This document shows, piece after piece, positions 1 through 12,000 of a stretch of 64,000 bases of DNA; positions within the stretch are counted from its first letter, which is position 1; each line of letters starts with the position of its first letter. Location of the stretch: assembly GCF_003391135.1 (NCBI RefSeq), contig NZ_CP031455.1:7095501-7159500 (forward strand). Direction: 5' to 3'. Made by a program: the position numbers and the translations under genes. Source of the DNA: Streptoverticillium olivoreticuli subsp. olivoreticuli (GTDB lineage: Bacteria > Actinomycetota > Actinomycetes > Streptomycetales > Streptomycetaceae). The notes beneath the pieces are model-generated. The model did not search any database. It saw only the letters and a program-made list of their open reading frames with translations, and was not told the DNA's origin.

Positions 1-1
1 C

Positions 2-3000
2 GCGACCGGCGACCACTCCCCGGCCGTGGTCCAGGGCTCCCCGGCCGCCGGGAAGCTGGCGTTCCTGTTCACCGGTCAGGGCAGCCAGCGGCTGGGCATG
101 GGCCGCGAGCTGTACGAGGCGTACCCGGTCTTCGCCGAGGCCCTGGACGACGCCGCCTGGTACCTGGAAGAGCAGCTGGAACTCCCGCTGCTGGACGTCC
201 TCTTCGCCGAGCCGGGCTCCACCGAGGCCGCCCTGCTCGACCGCACCGACTACACCCAGCCCGCGCTGTTCGCCGCCGAGGTCGCCCTCCACCGCCTGCT
301 GGAGTCGTGGGGACTGCGCCCCGACCTGCTCGCCGGTCACTCCATCGGCGAGCTGGCCGCCGCCCATGTGGCGGGTGTGCTGTCGCTGGAGGACGCCTGC
401 GCTCTGGTGGCGGCCCGCGGCCGCCTGATGCAGGAACTCCCCGCCGGCGGCGCGATGGTGGCCGTACAGGCCTCCGAGAGCGAGGTGCTGCCCCTGCTGG
501 GCGACCGCGTCGGCATCGCCGCCGTCAACGGGCCCACGTCCGTGGTCGTCTCCGGCGACGAGGACGCGGTGGCCGGGATCGTCACCGCCTTCCGCGACCA
601 GGGCCGCAAGACCAAGCAGCTCACGGTCAGCCACGCCTTCCACTCGCCGCGCATGGACGGCATGCTCGCCGAATTCCGGCGCGTGGCCCAGGCGCTGGAG
701 TACACGCCGCCGCGCATCCCCGTCGTCTCCAACGTCACCGGCCGTCTCGCCACCGCCGAGGAGCTGTGCTCGCCCGAGTACTGGGTGAGGCACGTACGGG
801 ACGCGGTGCGCTTCCTCGACGGCGCGCGCGCCCTCGCCGAGCGCGGCGCGACCACCTTCCTGGAGCTGGGCCCCGACGCCGTGCTCACGGCCATGGTCCA
901 GGACTGCCTGCCGGACGCCGTCGACGCGGCGTACGCCCCTGCGCTGCGCGCCTCCCGCCCGGAGGCCGAGACCCTGACGCTGGCCGTGGCCCGCGCGTAC
1001 GTCCGCGGCAAGAAGGTCGACTGGAACGCGGCGTACGACGGCACCGGCGCCCGCCGCGTCGACCTGCCCACCTACGCCTTCCAGCGCCAGTCGTACTGGA
1101 TGGCCACCCCGGCCGGGTCCGGCGCGGAGACCAGGGCGGCGGATCCGGCCGACGAGCGCTTCTGGGACGTGGTGGAGCGCGGTGACCTGAGCGCGCTCGC
1201 CGCCGAACTCGACGTCGACCCCGAACTGTCGCTGAGCGCCGCGCTGCCCGCGCTGTCCTCCTGGAAGCGGCAGCGCACCGAGCGCGCCACGGTGGACGGC
1301 TGGCGCTACCGCGCCCTCTGGAAGCCGCTGACCCTCCGCGCGGAGAGCGCGCCGGGCGGCCGGTGGCTGGTCGTCGTTCCCGAGGGGGAGACCCTGTGGG
1401 CCGACGGCGTCGTACGAGTGCTCTCCGAGCGCGGTGCCGAGGCCGAGGTCGTCGGGCTGGGTGCCGGTGTCGACCGTGTGGGTGTGGCCGAGCGGCTGCG
1501 TGCCGAGGTCGGCGACGGCCCGGTGGCGGGTGTGTTCTCGCTGCTGGCCGTTGCGGGCGGTGAGGCCGGGCTGCTGGGCAACGCCGTTCTGGCGCAGGCG
1601 CTTGGCGATGCCGGTGTCGACGCCCCGTTGTGGCTGGCCACGCGTGGTGCGGTGTCGGTGGGTCGTTCCGATGGTCTTGTCGATCCCGCGCAGGCGCTGA
1701 CCTGGGGCCTGGGCCGGGTCGCCGCTCTGGAGCTTCCGGAGCGGTGGGGTGGTCTGGTCGATCTGCCGGAGTCGGTGGACGAGCGGGCACTGACGCGACT
1801 GGTGTCGGTGCTGGCCGGCGCCGGCGCCGGTGCCGAGGACCAGGTCGCGGTCCGTGGCTCCGGGGTGTTCGGGCGTCGGCTGGTGCGGGCTTCGGCGCCC
1901 GCGGGTGCCGGGGACGGCTGGCGGCCGGGTGCCGGCTCCGTGCTGGTGACCGGTGGTACGGGCGCGCTGGGCGCGCAGGTGGCCCGTTGGCTGGTGGGCA
2001 ACGGCGCCGAGCATGTGGTGCTGACCAGCCGTCGCGGCCTGGATGCCCCGGGTGCGGTGGAGCTGCGGGACGAACTCGCGGCGTCCGGTGCCCGGGTGAC
2101 TGTTGCCGCGTGTGATGTGGCGGACCGGGACGCGCTGTCCGGTCTTCTGGCGGGGCTGCCCGCCGAGTTCCCGCTGTCGGCCGTGGTGCACGCGGCCGGT
2201 GTGCTGGATGACGGTGTGCTGGACGCGCTGACTCCTGAGCGGTTCGCGGGCGTGCTCCGCGCGAAGGTGGAGGCTGCCGCCAACCTGGACGAGCTGACGC
2301 GCGAGCTGGACCTCTCCGCGTTCGTCCTCTTCTCCTCGGTCTCCGCGACGCTGGGCGCCGCGGGACAGGGCAACTACGCCGCCGCGAACGCCTATTTGGA
2401 CGCTCTGGCCGAGCGGCGTGGTGCCGAGGGGCTTCGCGCGACGTCCGTCGCGTGGGGTCCTTGGGCCGGTTCCGGCATGGCCGCGGATGACGCGCTGGAG
2501 CAGCGCCTGCGCCGCGAGGGCATGCCGCCGATGGCGCCCGAGCTGGCGATCGCCGCGCTGCAGCGGGCTCTTGACCTCGACGAGACCACGCTCACGGTCG
2601 CCGACATCGACTGGGACCGCTTCTCCCGCGTCCTCACCGCCGTCCGGCCCAGCCCGCTCATCGCGGACCTGGCCGAAGCCGGTGGCACCCCGGCCGGTTC
2701 CACCGGCGCCGTCCGTGTCGTCACCGACGCCGATGTGGCGTCCCCGCTGGGCGAGCGACTGAACGGGCTCTCCCCGGCGGAGCAGGACCGGCTGCTGCTG
2801 GACCTGGTGCGCACGCACGTCGCCGAGGTGCTCGGGCACGGCGGTGCCGACGCGATCGAGGCCGCCCGGGCCTTCAAGGAGCTGGGCTTCGACTCGCTCG
2901 CCGCCGTCGAGCTGCGCAACCGCCTCAACTCGGCGAGCGGGCTGCGGCTTTCCGCGACGCTCGTCTACGACTACCCGACCTCCGCGACACTCGCCGAGCA

Positions 3001-3022
3001 CCTGCGCGCGGAACTGCTCGGA
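2..3022 (+). other. PKS module a (partial): AT(malonyl)-KR(B)-ACP
   Basis: The window opens in the KS-AT linker. AT begins near 50; GHSIGE at 335-352 and HAFH at 632-643 indicate malonyl-CoA. A DERFWDVVERGD dimerization-element-type stretch starts at 1151 and leads into the KR. TGGTGALG (NADPH binding) is at 1949, the LDD motif of B-type KRs at 2204-2212, and the catalytic Tyr at 2375 with Ser 13 residues before it. The ACP serine is at 2894. Predicted outcome: a D-configured beta-hydroxyl. The KS of this module must lie upstream of the window. Confidence 0.93.
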
Positions 3023-6000
3023 GCGCAGGCCGCCGCCGGTGACGGCGTCGAGGCCGCCGCTGTGGTGGCCGTCGACGACGATCCGGTCGCGATTGTGGCG
3101 ATGAGCTGCCGGTTCCCGGGTGGGGTGCGTTCGCCCGAGGGGCTTTGGGCGTTGTTGATGGGGGGTCAGGACGCGGTTGCGGAGTTCCCGGCCGACCGTG
3201 GCTGGGACCTGGAGTCGCTGTATCACCCGGATCCGGATCACGCGGGTACCACGTACACCCGTGAGGGTGGCTTCCTTTACGACGTGGCCGAGTTCGACGC
3301 GGCGTTCTTCGGTATTTCGCCGCGTGAGGCGCTTGCGATGGATCCGCAGCAGCGGTTGCTGCTGGAGACGTCGTGGGAGGCGTTCGAGCGGGCGGGCATC
3401 GACCCGGTCGTGCTGCGTGGTCAGCAGGTCGGTGTCTTCGCGGGCACCAACGGCCAGGACTACGCCGGGCTCGTCTCCACCGTGCCGCAGGGGCTCGAGG
3501 GCCACCTGGGCACGGGCAACGCGGCGAGCGTGGTCTCGGGCCGGGTGTCGTACACCTTCGGCCTGGAGGGCCCGGCGGTCACCGTCGACACGGCCTGCTC
3601 GTCGTCGCTCGTGGCGCTGCATCTGGCGGTGCAGGCGCTGCGCCAGGGCGAGTGCTCGATGGCGCTGGCCGGCGGTGTGACGGTGATGTCGACTCCCGAA
3701 CCCTTCGTCGACTTCAGCCGCCAGCGCGGGCTGGCTTCCGACGGCCGGATCAAGGCGTTCGCGGCCGGTGCGGACGGTACGGGCTGGGGCGAGGGCGTCG
3801 GCATGCTGCTCGTCGAGCGGCTCTCCGACGCGCGGCGCAACGGTCATCCCGTGCTGGCGATCGTGCGTGGCAGCGCGATCAACCAGGATGGTGCGAGCAA
3901 TGGTCTGACGGCTCCGAACGGTCCGTCGCAGCAGCGTGTGATCCGGCAGGCGCTGGCCAGTGCGGGTCTGTCGGCCGCCGAGGTCGACGCGGTCGAGGCG
4001 CACGGCACCGGCACCACGCTGGGCGACCCGATCGAGGCGCAGGCGCTGCTGGCCACCTACGGTCAGGAGCGGGCCGAGGGGCAGCCGTTGTGGCTGGGTT
4101 CGGTGAAGTCGAACATCGGTCACACGCAGGCTGCTGCCGGCGTCGCCGGGATCATCAAGATGGTCATGTCGATGCGCCACGGTGTGCTGCCGCGGACCCT
4201 GCACGTCGACGAGCCGACTCCGCACGTGGACTGGTCGGCGGGCGCGGTCTCGCTGCTGACCGAGTCGGTGGAGTGGCCGGAGACGGGCCGCCCGCGCCGC
4301 GCGGGTGTGTCGTCCTTCGGCCTCAGCGGCACCAACGCGCACACCATCGTCGAGCAGGCACCGCAGGGCGACGAGCCCGGTGAGGAACCGGCCGCAGAGG
4401 TGCTCCCCGGAGCGGAGCACGTGGCGCCGCTGTGGACGCTGTCCGCCAAGGGCACCGGCGCTCTGCGGTCCCAGGCCGCCCGGCTGGCCGACCACCTCCG
4501 GGTCAACCCCGAGCTGACCGCCACCGACCTCGCCTTCTCCCTGGCCACCGGCCGTGCCGCGCTGGAGGACCGTGCGGCGGGCGTCGCCGCCGATCGTGCG
4601 GACCTCGTCGCCGCGCTGGACGCGCTGGCGCGTGGTGAGTCGGCGGCGGGTCTGGTCGAGGGTTCGGTCGCCGAGGGCAAGGTGGCGTTCCTGTTCACGG
4701 GTCAGGGCAGCCAGCGGCTGGGTATGGGGCGTGAGCTCTATGACGCGTTCCCGGTGTTCGCTGATGCTCTGGATGCTGTTTGTGCGCACTTCGACGCGCA
4801 TCTCGAACTGCCGCTGAAGAGCGTGCTGTTCGGTGACGATGCCTCGGTGCTGGATCGGACCGCCTTCACTCAGCCTGCGTTGTTCGCGGTCGAGGTGGCG
4901 TTGTTCCGGTTGGTCGAGGCGTGGGGTATCACGCCGGACTTTCTGTCCGGTCACTCGATCGGTGAGCTGGCTGCTGCGCATGTGGCGGGTGTGCTGTCTC
5001 TGGCCGATGCGGCGGAGCTGGTTGCGGCTCGTGGTCGTCTGATGCAGGAGCTTCCGGCCGGTGGCGCGATGATCGCGGTGCAGGCGTCGGAGGAAGAGGT
5101 TCTTCCGCTGCTGACCGAGGGTGTCAGCATTGCTGCCCTCAACGGCCCTGCCTCTGTAGTGGTTGCGGGTGATGAGGACGCGGCTGTCGCGATCGCTGCG
5201 AGCTTTGAGGCGCAGGGTCGTAAGACGAAGCGTCTCACCGTCAGCCACGCGTTCCACTCGCCGCGTATGGACGGCATGTTGGAGGAGTTCCGCGCGGTCG
5301 CCGAGGGCCTGACGTACGAGGCCCCGAAGATCCCGATCGTCTCCAACCTGACGGGTGCGGTGGTCTCCGCCGAGGAGATCACCAGCCCGGAGTTCTGGGT
5401 CCGTCACGTTCGTGAGGCCGTGCGCTTCCTCGACGGCATCCGCGCTTTGGAAGCGCAGGGTGTCACCACCTTCGTCGAGCTGGGCCCCGATGGTGTGTTG
5501 ACGGCGATGGCGCAGGACTGCGTCACCGGTGTCGAGGCTGTGTTTGTGGCCGGGCTGCGCAAGGGCCGTCCGGAATCCGAGGCGCTGGTTCAGGCTGTTG
5601 CCCGGCTGCATGTGCGTGGTGTGACCCCGGACTGGGCCGCTTACTACGCGGGCACCGGCGCCCGCCAGGTCGAACTGCCCACCTACGCGTTCCAGCGTGA
5701 GCGCTTCTGGCTGGCGGAGGAAGCCGTTGCAGCGGCGCCCGGGACCGCGCCGCGCGGGGCTGTCGACGAGCGTTTCTGGGATGTGGTGGAGCGCGGTGAT
5801 CTGAGCGCGCTCGCCGCCGAACTCGACATCGACCCCGAGCTGTCACTGGCCGACGTACTGCCCGCGCTGTCGACGTGGCGGCGTCAGCAGCAGGACCGCG
5901 CGATGGTGGACGGCTGGCGCTACCGGGCCCGGTGGAAGCCGATGACCGACCGGCTCTCCGGTGTGTTGTCCGGTGTGTGGCTGGTTGTGGCTCCGGAGGG

Positions 6001-9000
6001 CGAGGGCCTGTGGGCCGATGCCGTCGCGCGGGTGTTCAACGAGTGTGGTGCTGAGGTTCGGGTCATCGGGTTGGGTGCCGGTGTCGACCGTGTGGGTGTG
6101 GCTGAGCGGTTGCGTGTTGAGGTCGGCGATGGTCCGGTGGCGGGTGTGTTCTCGCTGCTGGCCGTGGCGGGCGGTGAGGCCGGGTTGCTGGGCAACACCG
6201 CGTTGGTGCAGGCGCTTGGTGATGCCGGTGTCGATGCGCGGGTGTGGCTGGGTACGCGTGGTGCGGTGTCGGTGGGTCGTTCCGATGGTCTTGTCGATCC
6301 TGCGCAGGCGTTGACGTGGGGTCTGGGCCGGGTTGTGGCTCTGGAGGTTCCGGAGCGGTGGGGTGGTCTGGTCGATCTGCCGGAGTCGGTGGATGATCGG
6401 GCGCTGACACGTCTGGCGGGATTGCTGTCCGGGCGGGCCGAGGATGAGGCCGCTGTCCGTGCTTCGGGTGTGTTCGGGCGTCGGTTGGTGCGGGCTTCCG
6501 TTCCGGTTGTGACTGGTGATGGCTGGGTGCCGGGCGGTGGCTCGGTGCTGGTGACGGGTGGTACGGGTGCGCTGGGTGCGCATGTGGCGCGTTGGCTGGT
6601 GGGTCAGGGTGCCGGGCATCTGGTGCTGACCAGCCGTCGTGGTCTGGACGCGCCGGGCGCAGTGGAACTGCGTGATGAACTCGTCGCGCTGGGTGCTCAG
6701 GTCACGGTCGCGGCTTGCGATGTGGCCGACAGGGAGGCCCTGGCCGGGCTGCTGGCAGAGCTGCCGCTGTCGGCTGTGGTGCACGCGGCCGGTGTGCTGG
6801 ATGACGGTGTGCTGGACGCGCTGACTCCTGAGCGCTTCGCGACCGTCCTGCGCGCGAAGGTGGACGCCGCCGTCGTTCTGGACGAGCTGACGCGGGGGAT
6901 GGACCTCTCCGCGTTCGTCCTCTTCTCCTCGATCGCCGGTTCACTGGGTGCCGCCGGTCAGGGCAACTATGCTGCCGCGAACGCCTATTTGGACGCTCTG
7001 GCCGAGCGGCGTCGTGCCGAGGGCCTGCCTGCGACGTCCGTCGCGTGGGGTCCGTGGGCCGGTTCCGGTATGGCCGCGGATGACGCGCTGGAGCAGCGCC
7101 TGCGCCGCGAGGGCATCCCGCCGATGGCGCCCGACCTGGCGATGGCCGCGTTGCAGCGGGCGCTGGACCTCGACGAGACCACGCTCACGGTCGCGGACAT
7201 CGACTGGGAGCGCTTCGCACCCGGCTTCACCGCCGCACGCCCCGGCCCGCTGCTCACCGAGCTGACCTCCAGCCATACGGAGCCCACAGCCGCCGGGACT
7301 TCCCGTGCGGTCGCCACCGGCGGTGGCACCCTGGCGGAGCGGCTGGCCGGGCAGAGCGAGGTCGAGCGCGAGCAGGCCCTGCTGGAGCTGGTGCGTACGC
7401 ACGTCGCCGAGGTGCTCGGGCACGGCGGTGCCGACGCGGTCGAGGCCGGGCGTGCGTTCAAGGAGCTGGGCTTCGACTCGCTGACCGCCGTCGAGCTGCG
7501 CAACCGTCTGAACTCGGCGACGGGCCTGCGGCTTTCGTCGACGCTCGTCTACGATTACCCGACCGCGGCCGAGCTCGCCGGTCACCTGCGCACGGAGCTG
7601 CTGGGCGATCTGGACCCGGCGGCGGGAGCCGTCCCGGTTGTGCCGTCGGCTGTGGTGGCCGTCGACGACGATCCCATCGCGATTGTGGCGATGAGCTGCC
7701 GGTTCCCGGGTGGGGTGCGTTCGCCCGAGGGGCTTTGGTCGTTGCTGATGGAGGGTCAGGATGCGGTCGCGGAGTTCCCGGCCGACCGTGGCTGGGACCT
7801 GGAGTCGCTGTATCACCCGGACCCGGATCACGCGGGTACCACGTACACCCGTGAGGGTGGCTTCCTGTACGACGTGGCCGAGTTCGACGCGGCGTTCTTC
7901 GGGATCTCGCCGCGTGAGGCGCTTGCGATGGATCCGCAGCAGCGGTTGCTGCTGGAGACGTCGTGGGAGGCGTTCGAGCGGGCGGGCATCGACCCGGCCG
8001 TGCTGCGTGGTCAGCAGGTCGGTGTCTTCGCGGGCACCAACGGCCAGGACTATCTGTCGCTGTTGATGAAGGCGCCCGAGGGGCTTGAGGGTCACCTGGG
8101 CACGGGCAACGCCGCCAGCGTCGTCTCCGGCCGGCTCGCCTACACCTTCGGCCTCGAAGGCCCGGCGGTCACTGTCGACACCGCGTGCTCGTCGTCGCTG
8201 GTCGCCCTGCACCTGGCGGTGCAGGCGCTGCGCAACGGCGAGTGCTCGCTGGCGCTGGCCGGCGGTGTGACCGTGATGTCGACCCCTGAGAACTTCATCG
8301 ACTTCAGCCGGCAGCGCGGGCTGGCCTCGGACGGCCGGATCAAGGCGTTCGCGGCCGGTGCGGACGGTACGGGCTGGGGCGAGGGCGTGGGCATGCTGCT
8401 CGTCGAGCGGCTCTCCGACGCCCGGCGCAACGGCCACCCGGTGCTGGCGATCGTGCGTGGTTCCGCGGTGAACCAGGACGGTGCGAGCAACGGTCTGACC
8501 GCGCCCAACGGCCCCGCGCAGCAGCGGGTTATCCGGCAGGCTCTGGCCAGTGCCGGTCTGTCGGCGACCGAGGTCGACGCGGTCGAGGCGCATGGCACGG
8601 GTACGACGCTGGGTGACCCGATCGAGGCGCAGGCGCTGCTGGCGACATATGGCCGGGAGAAGTCCGCGGACCAGCCGCTGTGGCTGGGCTCGATCAAGTC
8701 CAACATCGGTCACACGCAGGCGGCGGCCGGTGTCGCGGGCATCATCAAGATGGTGCTGGCGATGGAGCACGGGGTGCTGCCGCGGACGCTGCACGTCGAC
8801 GAGCCGACGCCGCACGTGGACTGGTCGGTCGGCGCGGTCTCGCTGCTGACCGAGGCCGTCGACTGGCCGGAGGGGGGCCGTCCGCGTCGAGCGGGTGTGT
8901 CGTCCTTCGGTATCAGCGGCACCAACGCGCACACCATCATCGAGCAGGCACCCGTAGCCGAGGGCGGCGCTTCGGAGACGGCAGCGCCGACCGCACCGGG

Positions 9001-12000
9001 CAGCCTCGCCCCGCTCCAGTTCGCACTGTCGGCCAAGGGTGCCGAGGCGCTGGCCGAACAGGCCGCCCGGGTACGCTCGTTCATCGAGGTGCGGCCCGAG
9101 ACGGAACTGCTCGACCTCGCCCACTCGCTGGCCGTTGGCCGCGCCGCGCTGGAGCGCCGCGCGATCCTGACGGCGGCTGATCGGGACGAGCTGCTTGCCG
9201 CGCTGGACGCGCTGGCGCGTGGTGAGTCGGCGGTGGGTCTGGTCGAGGGTTCGGTCGCCGAGGGCAAGGTGGCGTTCCTGTTCACGGGTCAGGGCAGTCA
9301 GCGGCTGGGTATGGGGCGTGAGCTCTATGACGCGTTCCCGGTGTTCGCTGATGCTCTGGATGCTGTTTGTGCGCACTTCGACGCGCACCTTGAACTACCC
9401 CTGAAGTCGGTGCTGTTCGGCGACGATGCCTCGGTGCTGGACCGGACGGCTTTCACTCAGCCTGCGTTGTTCGCGGTCGAGGTGGCGTTGTTCCGTCTGG
9501 TCGAGGCGTGGGGTGTGAAGGCGGACTTCCTCTCCGGTCACTCGATCGGTGAGCTGGCTGCCGCGCATGTGGCGGGTGTGCTGTCGCTTGAGGACGCCTG
9601 CACCTTGGTGGCGGCTCGTGGTCGTTTGATGCAGGAGCTTCCGCCCGGTGGCGCGATGATCGCGGTGCAGGCGTCGGAGGACGAGGTTCTTCCGCTGCTG
9701 ACCGAGGGTGTCAGCATTGCTGCCCTCAACGGCCCTGCCTCTGTAGTGGTCGCGGGTGATGAGGACGCGGCTGTCACGATCGCTGCGAGCTTTGAGGCGC
9801 AGGGTCGTAAGACGAAGCGTCTCACCGTCAGCCACGCGTTCCACTCGCCGCGCATGGACGGCATGTTGGAGGAGTTCCGCACGGTCGCCGAGGGCCTGAC
9901 GTATGAGGCCCCGAAGATCCCGATCGTCTCCAACCTGACGGGTGCACTGGTCTCCGCCGAGGAGATCACCAGCCCGGAGTTCTGGGTCCGTCACGTCCGT
10001 GAAGCCGTGCGTTTCGTCGACGGCATTCGCGCTCTGGAGGCGCAGGGTGTCACGACCTTCGTCGAGCTGGGTCCGGATGGTGTGTTGACGGCGATGGCGC
10101 AGGACTGCGTCACCGGCGTTGAGGCTGCTTTTGTGGCCGGGCTGCGCAAGGGCCGTCCGGAATCCGAGGCGCTGGTTCAGGCTGTCGCCCGGCTGCATGT
10201 GCGTGGTGTGACCCCGGACTGGGCCGCGTACTACGCGGGCACCGGCGCCCGCCAGGTCGCACCGGCCGCGCTGCCGACGTACCCCTTCCAGGGACAGCGC
10301 TACTGGCCTGCCGCCACCCCGGCGGCCGGGGACCCCGAGTCGATCGGGCTGGGCGGAACGGACCACCCGCTGCTGGGCGCGGCGGTGCCGCTGGCGGACG
10401 CCGACGGCTTCCTGTTCACCGCGCTGCTGGCCACTCGTACGCATCCGTGGCTGGCCGATCACGCCGTCATGGACACCGTGCTGCTGCCGGGCACGGCCTT
10501 CGTCGAGCTGGCGCTGCACGCCGGTGCCCAGGTCGGCTGCGAGCGGCTGGACGAGCTGACGCTGGAGGCGCCGCTGGTCCTGCCGGAGCGGGTCGCGGTA
10601 CAGATGCAGCTCGTCGTGGGCGGGCCGGACGAGTCCGGTCGCCGCTCGTTCAGCCTGCACTCGCGCCGACAGGACGCGCTCCCGACCGAGCCGTGGACCC
10701 GGCACGCCACCGGTGTGCTGGCGGCTGCCGCCGAGAACGCGCCCGGTGACCTCACCGTTTGGCCGCCGCAGGGCGCTTCCGCGATCCCTGTCGACGGTCT
10801 CTACGAGGAGCTGGCCGGGGCCGGTCTCGGATACGGGCCGGTGTTCCAGGGGCTCACGGGCGCCTGGCGGCTCGGTGCCGAGCTCTTCGCCGAGGTCGTG
10901 CTGCCGACGGCCGAGGACATGCCGGGCGTACGAGGCGCGGAGGCGGACCGGTTCGGCCTGCACCCCGCACTGCTCGACGCCTGCCTGCACGTCATCGGGC
11001 TGGACAGCCCGGACCGGAAGGCCGCGCTGACCGAGGGCGCGCTGCTGCCCTTCGCATGGAACGGTGTACAGCTGCTGGCCGCCGGTGCCGACGCGCTCCG
11101 GGTGCGGCTGACCGAGCAGTCGGAGAACTCCGTAGCGCTGCTGGTGGCCGACGGCACCGGGGCGCCGGTCGCCACCGTCGAGTCGGTGGCGCTCCGCGCG
11201 GCCTCCGCCGAGCAGGTGCGCGCCGCCCGCAGCGGGCTGCACGAGTCGCTGTTCCGGCTCCACTGGACGCCCGTACCGGTGCCCGCGGTGGACACCGCGG
11301 CGGGCGACTGGGCCGTGCTGGGCGCCGACGCCGCCGAACTGGCCGAGCTCCAGACGGCGTTCGGGACCGGGATCCGGCTGGACGCGTACAGCGATCTGGC
11401 GGTGCTGCGCATGGCCCTCGACGCCGGTGCGCCCGTACCGCACACCGTGCTCGTCAGCGGCGGCGAGGCCGCCGGGACCGACGCCGCGGCCGCCGTGCAC
11501 GCCACCACCCTGCGCACGCTCGACCTGGTGCGGTCCTGGCTGGCCGACGAGCGGTTCGCCGAGTCGCGGTTGGTGCTGCTGACGCGTGAGGCGGTGGAGA
11601 CGGAGGCCGGAGCGGGCATCGCCGACCTGCCGTCGGCCGCGGCACGCGGACTGTTCCGCTCCGCACAGTCGGAGAACCCCGGCCGGCTGATGCTGCTCGA
11701 CGTGGACGGCCGCCCGGCCTCCCTCCGCAAGGTGCTCGCCGCGCTCGCCGTGGACGAGCCGGAGCTGGCGCTGCGCGACGGCGCCGCGCTGGCGCCGCGA
11801 CTGGCCCGGGTGCCGGTCGCGGACGACGGCGAAGGCGCCCGCGAGACCCGGGAGTTCACGCCCGGAGGCACCGTACTGATCACCGGCGCCGGCGGCCAGC
11901 TGGGTGGACTCTTCGCCCGGCATCTGGTCGCCGAGCACGGCGTAAGCCGACTGCTGCTGGTGAGCCGCAGGGGCGGCGACGCCCCGGGCGCGGCGGAACT

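Larger units (their letters stand above)
3074..7605 (+). other. PKS module b: KS-AT(malonyl)-KR(B)-ACP
   Basis: KS about 3074-4350, active Cys at 3596; its loop reads TNGQDY (3446-3463). AT about 4679-5560, active Ser 4955, HAFH 5246-5257. Dimerization-element stretch from about 5762. KR: TGGTGALG from 6554, LDD present, Tyr 6968. ACP Ser 7478. Predicted to leave a D-beta-hydroxyl. Its AT block is almost identical to that of module c and its KR block to that of module d, and both carry more T-ending codons than, for example, module e. Confidence 0.95.
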
